DNA of 34,583 bases, taken from RFTU01 sp049423145. Lineage in GTDB: Bacteria > Pseudomonadota > Gammaproteobacteria > Burkholderiales > Burkholderiaceae_C. The position numbers and the translations under genes were made by a program. The stretch is taken from positions 1-34,583 of the forward strand of contig JBMSQF010000022.1 of assembly GCA_049423145.1 (NCBI GenBank), written 5' to 3'. The notes below the pieces were generated by a model. The model had not been told where the DNA came from and made no database searches. It saw only the letters and a program-made list of their open reading frames with translations. Position 1 is the stretch's first letter. Each line of letters opens with the position of its first letter. Of this stretch, positions 6,598 through 13,446 are shown one piece after another.

Positions 6598-7659
6598 ATG
6601 CGTTGCTACTGCGTGCTCCACCACGGCCAAGATCTTGAACTCGTCGAGAGGCCCATCCCCGAACCCCAGGGCACCGAGGTGCTGCTCAAGGTGCGGGCTG
6701 CGGGCGTGTGCCACACCGACCTTCACTTGTGGGAGGGCCACTACGACCTGGGCGGTGGCAAGAAGCTCACCCTGGCCGAGCGCGGCATCAAGCCGCCGCT
6801 CACCCTGAGCCACGAGATCGTCGGCGAGGTGGTCTCGGCTGGCGCCGGGGCCCAGCAGGACGGCGGTGTGAAGCCGGGCCGCGTGGCCCTGGTGCATCCT
6901 TGGATCGGCTGCGGCGAGTGTCCCGCCTGCCGACGCGGCGAGGAAAACATCTGCATCAAGCCGCAGGCCCTGGGCGTCGCACGCCCGGGCGGGTTCGCCG
7001 AGTATGTGATCGTGCCGCACCCGCGCTACTTGGTGGACATCGACGGCCTGGACATCGCCGAGGCCGCACCCCTGGCCTGTGCGGGAGTGACCACCTACAG
7101 TGCCATCAAGAAGTTCGGCGGGCGCGTCACCACCGACCCGGTGGTGATCATCGGTGCCGGTGGTCTGGGGCTGATGGCCATCGAGGTGCTCAAGGCCTTG
7201 GGTGGCCACGGCGCCATCGTGGTCGACCTGGACCCGGTCAAGCGCGAAGCGGCCATGGCTGCTGGCGCGCTGCTGGCCATTGATGCCCGGGCGCCCGACG
7301 CTGTTCAGCAAATCCAGCAGGCCACTGGCGGTGGTGCCCGCGCGGTGCTCGACCTGGTGGGCGCCACCCCCACAGTGGGCCTGGCCATGGCCAGTGCCGC
7401 ACGCGGCGGGCACGTCGTCATCTGCGGCCTGATGGGCGGCGACCTCACCCTGGCCCTGCCGGTGATTCCGATGCGTCCGTTGACCCTGCAGGGCAGCTAT
7501 GTGGGCACGCTGCAGGAATTGCAGGAACTGGTGGACCTGGTCCAGCGCACGAAAATGAAGTCCATCCCGGTCCGGCAGCGGCCGCTTGCCCAGGCCAATG
7601 AGGCCTTGCAAGACCTGCACCACGGCCGCGTCGTGGGGCGCACGGTGCTGGTGCCCTGA
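6598..7659 (+). CDS. chnD: 6-hydroxyhexanoate dehydrogenase-like zinc alcohol dehydrogenase (ChnD-like)
   Basis: This 353-residue zinc alcohol dehydrogenase strongly resembles ChnD, which converts 6-hydroxyhexanoate to 6-oxohexanoate in cyclohexanol/caprolactone breakdown. I recall the distinctive N-terminus (CYCVLHHGQ..LE.VER), CHTDLHLWEGHYDLGGGKK, and SLHPWIGCGECPAC-like wording from that family. Catalytic zinc residues are C38, H72-E73 and C161. Structural zinc Cys are 105, 108, 111 and 119. GAGGLG at 186-191 binds NAD(P). An AGGA-containing site just upstream supports the ATG, 69 bp after phaC. Together with the ChnE-like gene that follows, it makes a two-step oxidation of an omega-hydroxy acid to a dicarboxylate. 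The chain length of the natural substrate is inferred from resemblance only. Confidence 0.82.
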   Translation: MRCYCVLHHGQDLELVERPIPEPQGTEVLLKVRAAGVCHTDLHLWEGHYDLGGGKKLTLAERGIKPPLTLSHEIVGEVVSAGAGAQQDGGVKPGRVALVHPWIGCGECPACRRGEENICIKPQALGVARPGGFAEYVIVPHPRYLVDIDGLDIAEAAPLACAGVTTYSAIKKFGGRVTTDPVVIIGAGGLGLMAIEVLKALGGHGAIVVDLDPVKREAAMAAGALLAIDARAPDAVQQIQQATGGGARAVLDLVGATPTVGLAMASAARGGHVVICGLMGGDLTLALPVIPMRPLTLQGSYVGTLQELQELVDLVQRTKMKSIPVRQRPLAQANEALQDLHHGRVVGRTVLVP

Positions 7660-7745
7660 GGCGGGCCACCGTGTTGATCGCCATCTGATCGGCCGGCCGC
7701 TTCCACAGGCCGTACAGTTCCCACGCTCCGAACAAGGATCTCATC

Positions 7746-9179
7746 TTGAGCTACCCCCAACTCAGCCTCTACATCGACGGTGAATTCATCCACGGCGGTG
7801 GCCGCCACGAACAGGACATCCTGAATCCGGCCACCCAGGCGGTGATCGGCAAACTTCCCCACGCCACGCGCGAAGATCTGGACCGGGCGTTGGCCGCCGC
7901 GGCCCGCGCCTTCGAAAGCTGGAAGAAGAGCTCGCCCATCGAGCGCAGCAACGTGCTGCGCAGGGTCGCTGAATTGGCCCGATCCCGCGCTCAGGAGATC
8001 GGCCGCGGCATCACGATGGACCAGGGCAAGCCCTTGGCCGAGAGCGTGGGCGAGGTGATGTTCTGTGCCGAACATGCCGAGTGGCATGCCGAGGAATGCC
8101 GCCGCATATACGGCCGCGTCATTCCGGCCCGGCACCCGGCCGTGCGCCAAACCGTGCTGCGTGAGCCGGTGGGGGTGGTGGCGGCGTTCTCGCCCTGGAA
8201 CTTCCCCTTCAACCAGGCCATCCGCAAGGTGTCGGCGGCGGTGGGGGCGGGCTGCGCCGTCATCCTCAAGGGGCCGGAAGATGCCCCCAGCGCGGTGCTG
8301 GCCATCGCGCGCTTGTTCCATGATGCCGGCCTGCCCAAGGGCGTGCTCAACATCGTGTGGGGCGTGCCATCCGACGTGTCGAATCACCTCATTGAAAGCC
8401 CTGTGGTTCGCAAGATCACCTTCACGGGCTCCACCGCTGTGGGCAAGATGCTGGCGGCCAAGGCGTCGGCGCTGATGAAGCGCAGCACCATGGAGTTGGG
8501 CGGCCACGCACCGGTCATCGTGTGTGACGACGCCGATGTGGAAGCCGCCATCGCGCTCCTGGTGCCCTACAAGTTCCGCAATGCCGGGCAGGTGTGCATC
8601 TCCCCCACGCGCTTTTATGTGCAGGACGGTGTGTACGAACGCTTCGTCGCCGGTTTCGTGGAGAAGACGAGCGCCCTGAAGGTGGGTGACGGCCTCGTGG
8701 AGGGCACGCAGATGGGTCCCTTGGCGCAGCAGCGCCGCGTGGGTGCCGTGGCCGGCTTCATCGATGACGCGCGTGAGCGCGGCGCAAGCATCCTCGTGGG
8801 TGGCGCGCCGCTGCCGGGCGTAGGCAATTACTTTGCGCCGACGGTGGTGGCCGACCTGCCCGACAACGCGCGCCTGCTCCGTGAGGAACCCTTCGGCCCC
8901 GTGGCCGGCATGATCCGGTTCAAGACGGTGGACGAGGCCCTGCGGCGCGCCAATGGCTTGCCCTACGGCCTGGCCTCCTACGTGTTCACGCGTTCGAACC
9001 ACAACGCGCATGTGCTGAGCACGGGTCTGGCGGCGGGCATGGTGTCCGTCAACCACCTGGGGCTGGCACTGGCTGAAACGCCGTTTGGGGGCATCAACGA
9101 CAGCGGCATGGGCAGCGAAGGCGGTTTGGAGACCTTCGACGGCTATCTCAACACGAAGTTCATCACGCAGATGAACTGA
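7746..9179 (+). CDS. chnE: 6-oxohexanoate (adipate semialdehyde) dehydrogenase-like aldehyde dehydrogenase (ChnE-like)
   Basis: This 477-residue aldehyde dehydrogenase resembles ChnE and related semialdehyde dehydrogenases from the N-terminal SYPQLSLYIDGEF through AEHAEWHAEECRRIYGRVIP to the C-terminal ETFDGYLNTKFITQMN. The FSPWNFPFNQAIRK, FTGSTAVGK, ELGGHAP (general-base Glu) and NAGQVCISPTRF (nucleophilic Cys) motifs are intact, so it should be active. The start is a TTG with AAGGA (7734-7738) seven bases upstream. No ATG fits the family N-terminus. It would oxidise the aldehyde made by the ChnD-like enzyme to a dicarboxylic acid such as adipate, giving NAD(P)H. The last base of its stop codon is the first base of the next start (TGATG), indicating coupling to the hydrolase gene. 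Confidence 0.85.
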   Translation: MSYPQLSLYIDGEFIHGGGRHEQDILNPATQAVIGKLPHATREDLDRALAAAARAFESWKKSSPIERSNVLRRVAELARSRAQEIGRGITMDQGKPLAESVGEVMFCAEHAEWHAEECRRIYGRVIPARHPAVRQTVLREPVGVVAAFSPWNFPFNQAIRKVSAAVGAGCAVILKGPEDAPSAVLAIARLFHDAGLPKGVLNIVWGVPSDVSNHLIESPVVRKITFTGSTAVGKMLAAKASALMKRSTMELGGHAPVIVCDDADVEAAIALLVPYKFRNAGQVCISPTRFYVQDGVYERFVAGFVEKTSALKVGDGLVEGTQMGPLAQQRRVGAVAGFIDDARERGASILVGGAPLPGVGNYFAPTVVADLPDNARLLREEPFGPVAGMIRFKTVDEALRRANGLPYGLASYVFTRSNHNAHVLSTGLAAGMVSVNHLGLALAETPFGGINDSGMGSEGGLETFDGYLNTKFITQMN

Positions 9180-9976
9180 TGGCCTTCGTCGAACGACCGG
9201 ATGCCCGCATCTACTGGGACTCGCTCGGCAAGGGCGAGCCGGTGGTGCTGGTCATGGGCCTGGGCTGCAGTTCGGCGATGTGGTTTCGCATTGCGCCCAA
9301 ACTGGCCCGTACCCATCGGGTGATCCTGCTGGACAACCGCGGCAGCGGCCGCACCCAGGTTCGCCAGTCCCTGGTGCACCGTGTGTCCACCATGGCCGCC
9401 GATGTGGCGGCGGTGCTGGATGCCGCCGGCGAAGCCAGCGCCCATGTGATCGGGTTTTCGATGGGGGGCATGATCTCTCAGCAGTTCGCCATCGACTTTC
9501 CCCAGCGGCTGCGATCGCTGAGCCTGTTGGGCACCCATCCTGGCGGCGCCTGGGCCATCCAGGCCTCTGGTCGCGTGCGCCAGCTGCTGTTCGAGAAGGC
9601 CACCATGTCGGCCGAGGACAGCCTGCGCCGGATGCGGCCGCACACCTATGGCCTGCACACACCCGATTCGCTCTTCGAAGAAGACGCGCTGGTGCGCCTG
9701 GCCAACCAACCCGCTGCACGCGACTACCAGGCCCAGCTCTATGGCCTCATCTACTGGGCGGCCTATCCACACCTGCCCGGCATCACCACGCCGACCCTGG
9801 TGGTCCACGGTCTGCAGGATGAGTTGATACCGCCGGCCAACGGGCGCCTGATCGCTTCACGCCTGCCTGATGTCACGCTGGTGGAGATGGCCCAGGCCAG
9901 CCATTGGCTGATGACCGATTGCAACGCCGACTGCCTGCAGGCCTTGCAGCAGCATCTGGAGAGGAATCAAGCATGA
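9179..9976 (+). CDS. Alpha/beta-fold hydrolase
   Basis: This 265-residue cytoplasmic alpha/beta hydrolase has an intact triad: S94 in the nucleophile elbow GFSMGG, D214 in VVHGLQDELIPP and H242 in ASHWLM. The oxyanion region is VLVMGLGCSSAMW and the second strand carries LLDNRGSGRT. The fold and length (265) fit small esterases, lactonases and 3-oxoadipate enol-lactonase-like enzymes. Its place between an omega-oxo-acid dehydrogenase and a CoA-transferase makes a lactone or oligoester substrate attractive, for example opening caprolactone-type rings or trimming polyester oligomers. That is inference from context. The start overlaps the previous stop and its own stop overlaps the next ATG by 4 bp. 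Confidence 0.87.
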   Translation: MAFVERPDARIYWDSLGKGEPVVLVMGLGCSSAMWFRIAPKLARTHRVILLDNRGSGRTQVRQSLVHRVSTMAADVAAVLDAAGEASAHVIGFSMGGMISQQFAIDFPQRLRSLSLLGTHPGGAWAIQASGRVRQLLFEKATMSAEDSLRRMRPHTYGLHTPDSLFEEDALVRLANQPAARDYQAQLYGLIYWAAYPHLPGITTPTLVVHGLQDELIPPANGRLIASRLPDVTLVEMAQASHWLMTDCNADCLQALQQHLERNQA

Positions 9977-11115
9977 ACCCCAAGACCCCCGCTGCAACCC
10001 CATTGCCGATCCCCCCGGGGAGTCTGGACGGCCTGAAGGTGGTCGACCTGTCTCGTGTGCTGGCCGGCCCGTACTGCACCCAGATCCTGGCGGACCATGG
10101 CGCTGATGTGCTGAAGGTGGAGCCACCCGTGGGCGATGAGACCCGGGGCTGGGGCCCCCCCTTTGATGCAAACGGCACCGCTTCCTACTTCCACGGGCTC
10201 AACCGCAACAAGCGCGGCTGCACCATGGACTTCACCGATCCGGCCCAGCGCGAGCGACTGCTCGACATGCTGACGCAGGCCGATGTGCTGGTGGAGAACT
10301 TCAAGACGGGGACCATGGAGAAGTGGGGCTTGGGTCCCGACGTGCTCGCCCAGCGATTCCCGCGCCTGGTGGTTTGCCGCATCACCGGCTTCGGTGCGGA
10401 TGGTCCTTTGGGCGGTCTGCCCGGCTACGACGCCGCCATCCAGGCGCTGTCGGGCATCATGAGTGTCAACGGTGAGCCCGATGCGCGGGGGGGTGAGCCC
10501 CTGCGCGTGGGCCTGCCGGTGGTGGACATGGTCACCGGCCTGAACGCCGCGCTGGGCATCAGCTTCGCGCTGCTCGAGCGCCAACGCAGCGGTCGTGGGC
10601 AGTTCCTGGAGGTGGCGCTGTATGACGCCGGGCTTTCCCTGTTGCACCCCCATGCCGCCAATCACCTCATGGACGGCCGCATCCCGGGGCGAAGCGGCAA
10701 TGCGCACCCGAACATCACGCCCTACGACACCTTCGCCACCGGCACCGAAAAAATCTTTTTGGCCGTTGGCAACGACAAGCAGTTCACCACCCTGTGCCGG
10801 ATCATCGGCGTGCCGGGCTTGGCCAATGACGAGCGCTTTGCCAACAACAGCCAGCGCAACCGCCATCGCAGCGAACTCACCCGGCAGCTGGAGGCCGCTT
10901 TGGTGGGCTTTGAATGCCAGGCCTTGGCTGACCGCCTGGTCCGAGAGGGCGTGCCTTGTGCGCCGATCCAGGATGTGGCCACAGCCCTGTCTGCCGCCCA
11001 CACCCACCATCGCGGCATGGTGGTGGAGATCGGGTCCTACCGCGGAGTGGCCTCACCCATCAAGCTCTCTCGCACCCCAGCTGCGTATCGACTGCCACCG
11101 CCGGCACGGGAGTGA
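9973..11115 (+). CDS. CaiB/BaiF family class III CoA-transferase
   Basis: This 380-residue protein is a family III CoA-transferase, which moves CoA between carboxylic acids. The N-terminal LKVVDLSRVLAGPYCTQILA, ADVLKVEPP, GWGPPF and GLNRNKRG segments are characteristic. D185 in GLPVVDMVTG aligns with the catalytic aspartate (D169 of formyl-CoA transferase). A GAGAGGAA ribosome-binding site precedes the ATG, which overlaps the hydrolase stop as ATGA. It closes the operon. After the ChnD/ChnE-like steps it could activate a dicarboxylate (adipate-type) for beta-oxidation. Alternatively it could load an omega-hydroxy acid with CoA so that the PhaC-like enzyme can polymerise it. Relatives act on glutarate, succinate, carnitine and others, so the acids used are unknown. 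Confidence 0.9.
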   Translation: MNPKTPAATPLPIPPGSLDGLKVVDLSRVLAGPYCTQILADHGADVLKVEPPVGDETRGWGPPFDANGTASYFHGLNRNKRGCTMDFTDPAQRERLLDMLTQADVLVENFKTGTMEKWGLGPDVLAQRFPRLVVCRITGFGADGPLGGLPGYDAAIQALSGIMSVNGEPDARGGEPLRVGLPVVDMVTGLNAALGISFALLERQRSGRGQFLEVALYDAGLSLLHPHAANHLMDGRIPGRSGNAHPNITPYDTFATGTEKIFLAVGNDKQFTTLCRIIGVPGLANDERFANNSQRNRHRSELTRQLEAALVGFECQALADRLVREGVPCAPIQDVATALSAAHTHHRGMVVEIGSYRGVASPIKLSRTPAAYRLPPPARE

Positions 11116-11242
11116 ATACGGCCCCAGCACTGCCGTGGGTGAAGCGACCCGGGCATCCTGGCGTCCCGCTAACATCGGATCTCCTGTTGAGTGGGCAAAC
11201 CCCGCTTGGCGTGCACCCAACCCCACCCGACCACCACCGGAA

Positions 11243-12118
11243 ATGCCAGCCGTGAGCACTCCCTTCCAGCCCGTATGGCCCCAACGGATTTGCACGGCTT
11301 TGATGCTGGTGCTGACATGGGCCGCCTCGGTCTCTTGGGCGAATCCCAGTTCTCCCCAACAGTCGACCTACACGCCGCAGCTCGGACAGCCGGGCAAGGA
11401 TGTGATCTGGATACCCACGCCCGTCGGACTGATCGACCGGATGCTGGAAGTTGCCAAGGTCAGCTCGCGTGACCGGCTTTACGACCTCGGGGCGGGAGAC
11501 GGCATCATCCCCATCACCGCGGCGCGCCGGTTCGGCACCCAAGGTGTCGGCATCGAATACAACCCGCAAATGGCGGATTTCGCCCGCTCGAAGGTCGCGC
11601 AGGCTGGCGTGACCGACAAGGTCCGGATCATCACGGGCGACATCTTCAAGGAAGACTTCAGCGCGGCCACGGTGGTGACGCTCTACCTCTATCCTGAATT
11701 GAACATGCGACTGAGGCCCACCCTTCTGGCCATGAAGCCGGGGACTCGGGTGGTCTCCCATGCGTTCACCATGGGCGATTGGGAGCCCGATGCCACGGTG
11801 GAATTCGAGGCCGCCCGGGCCTTTCTATGGGTCGTGCCGGCCCGCGTCGAGGGTGAATGGGTGCTGCGGGGCGAGGGCCTTGGCGGTGCACGCCTGAAGT
11901 TGGAACAAACCTTTCAGCAGATTGGTGGAACGCTCAACCTCAACGGCATCGACTACCCCTTGGTCGGGGCCAGGTTGGAGGGGCAGGAACTGCGCTTCAA
12001 GATCATCACGGCTGCTCGGGAAGTCCAGGCGTTCAGGTCCACGGTGGTCAATGGGCGCCTGGAAGGCCAGTTCGCGGCTTCGCACCTGAACGCGACGTTC
12101 CAGGGCGCGAGGCAGTGA
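11243..12118 (+). CDS. Exported class I SAM-dependent methyltransferase-fold protein (copy 1)
   Basis: This 291-residue protein starts with a Sec-type signal peptide (basic PQR, hydrophobic core about 17-31, likely cleavage after SWA at 33). A short region ends in GKDVIWIPTPVGLIDRMLEV. The SAM-binding fold follows: motif I DLGAGDG (81-87), acidic E105 in GIEYNP, and GDIFKEDF (132-139). TLYLYP, KPGTRVVSH and MGDWEPD come next. A C-terminal domain of about 90 residues (200-291) is predicted to be beta-rich. The core resembles the FAM173/ATPSCKMT-type lysine methyltransferases, but with an export signal, which is odd because SAM is cytoplasmic. A GTG at 11252 is an alternative start and neither has a strong site. 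A close paralogue lies at 18549 in the same orientation. The 127 bp before it show no clear promoter. Confidence 0.8.
   Translation: MPAVSTPFQPVWPQRICTALMLVLTWAASVSWANPSSPQQSTYTPQLGQPGKDVIWIPTPVGLIDRMLEVAKVSSRDRLYDLGAGDGIIPITAARRFGTQGVGIEYNPQMADFARSKVAQAGVTDKVRIITGDIFKEDFSAATVVTLYLYPELNMRLRPTLLAMKPGTRVVSHAFTMGDWEPDATVEFEAARAFLWVVPARVEGEWVLRGEGLGGARLKLEQTFQQIGGTLNLNGIDYPLVGARLEGQELRFKIITAAREVQAFRSTVVNGRLEGQFAASHLNATFQGARQ
11984..12009 (+). repeat. 26-bp direct repeat, copy 1 (within methyltransferase copy 1)
   Basis: These 26 bases are identical to 19266-19291 in the second methyltransferase gene, in the same orientation. A second shared run of 23 bases links 11639-11661 to 18921-18943. Both come from the gene duplication and not from a mobile element. 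Recombination between the copies would delete about 7.3 kb. Confidence 0.85.
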
Positions 12119-12289
12119 CAACGCCCAAGCAAGCGGCTCAGCGCACGCGCGCTCACGATGGATGGGCCCGCACCTGATGGGGCCACCATGGCCGTACACC
12201 CATAGGTCCACCGCAGTCCACGCCCCGGCAGGATGGCTTCACACCCGGGCCTCATCCCGCCCGCGTGAAGCTGCTGGAGGGTGACCTTC

Positions 12290-13165
12290 TTATGCCACCC
12301 CGTGCTGTTTGAACCACGCCAGGCAGCGCTTCCACCCGTCCTCGGCCGCTTCCTGCCGGTAGGTGGGCCGATAGTCCGCGTGGAAGGCATGCGGTGCTTC
12401 CGGGTACACCACGAACCCGCTGCGTTGGGCCGCGGGGCTGCCTTGGGCCAGGGCAGCTTTCATTCGCTCCACTGAATCGAGCGGAATCCCGTCGTCCTTG
12501 CCGCCGTACAGGCCCAAGACCGGCGCGTGCAGGCCGCCGGCTTGGTTGATCGGGTGCGCAGGCCAGGTGGGGTTGGTTGCGCCCACGAGGCGCCCGTACC
12601 AGGCCACGCCCGCTTTGAGTCGGGGCTGGTGCGCCGCGTACAGCCAGGTGATGCGACCACCCCAGCAAAACCCGGTCACGCCCGCACGGGCAACATCGGC
12701 CCCTTGTGCCTGGGCCCACGCGAGGCAAGCATCCAGATCGCCCATCACCTGGCCGTCCGGTGTCTTCATGATGATCTCGGCGATCAGCTTGGCGATCTCG
12801 CCATAGGACGTGGGGTCCCCGGCTCGCGCGAACAACTCCGGCGCGATGGCGAAGTAGCCGGCACGCGCAAAACGGTTGGCCACATCGGCGATGTACTCGT
12901 GCACGCCGAAGATTTCGCTGACCACCAGCACCACGGGTGCGTTTCGGACGCCTGCCGGTGCCGCCCGATAGGCCGGCAACTTGAAGCCACCCGCGTCGAT
13001 GGTGACCTCGCCCACCGTCAGTCCGGTGGTGGGCGTCTTGATGGCGGTCTGCGCCACCACGGGCCCAGCGGCTGCGGCGATACCCACACCCAAGGCGGAC
13101 CGGGTGAAGTGGCGGCGGTTCAGGCCGCCAGGGGGGACCAGGCTGTCGAAGTCGGCTTGTGACAT
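12290..13165 (-). CDS. Tat-exported dienelactone hydrolase family protein
   Basis: This 291-residue alpha/beta hydrolase has a twin-arginine signal (NRRHFTRSALGVG, R17-R18) followed by a hydrophobic stretch and likely cleavage after VAQ near residue 39, so it should fold in the cytoplasm and act in the periplasm. The dienelactone-hydrolase signatures are SEIFGVHEYI, nucleophile C167 in GFCWGG, the catalytic Asp in GGKDDGIP (224/225) and H259 in APHAFHAD. A purine-rich AGAGG about eight bases upstream supports the ATG at 13165. Family members open cyclic ester rings or act as general esterases, and the substrate is not evident. It faces methyltransferase copy 1 tail to tail (171 bp gap without a clear terminator). 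It is divergent from the gene at 13447, across 281 bp in which I see no convincing promoter or repeat. Confidence 0.87.
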   Translation of the reverse strand: MSQADFDSLVPPGGLNRRHFTRSALGVGIAAAAGPVVAQTAIKTPTTGLTVGEVTIDAGGFKLPAYRAAPAGVRNAPVVLVVSEIFGVHEYIADVANRFARAGYFAIAPELFARAGDPTSYGEIAKLIAEIIMKTPDGQVMGDLDACLAWAQAQGADVARAGVTGFCWGGRITWLYAAHQPRLKAGVAWYGRLVGATNPTWPAHPINQAGGLHAPVLGLYGGKDDGIPLDSVERMKAALAQGSPAAQRSGFVVYPEAPHAFHADYRPTYRQEAAEDGWKRCLAWFKQHGVA

Positions 13166-13446
13166 GGAGTGGCCTCTTTGGAATGAAGTTTCATCATACC
13201 GATGGGACGATTCCCGACCCGACCCCGGCCTCATGGACGACCCTGCGTCGGGTGCGGCCCCTGCTGAATGGCCCACGGTCCAACAGGGGTTTGCCATGCC
13301 CGTGGGCCCCGAATCGTTAGGATGCGCCCCGGTTCGGTGCGTCGTGGCAAGGCCAATTGCGGCGACCTGCGTTTGCGAGCCCTCCGACAATCACAACATG
13401 TGGCCGTCATGCCCAGGCGATCGACCGCGCGTGGGGCCAACCATTC

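Noticed and set aside
5224..7623. A 799-codon open frame on the minus strand across phaC and the ChnD-like gene
   Set aside because: It is rich in His, Gln, Arg and Ala without domain motifs, and is the antisense shadow of two well-supported plus-strand genes in GC-rich DNA.
7497..9056. A 519-codon minus-strand frame across the ChnE-like gene
   Set aside because: Same low-complexity character; the plus strand encodes an intact aldehyde dehydrogenase with all catalytic motifs.
9973..11115. Carnitine-specific CoA-transferase (CaiB)
   Set aside because: Only family-level signatures are present and no carnitine genes are nearby; the operon context suggests other acids.
10595..11242. N-terminal extension of methyltransferase copy 1 into the CoA-transferase gene
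   Set aside because: The extension is a frame shadow of the CoA-transferase; a clear signal peptide begins at 11243, as in the paralogue.
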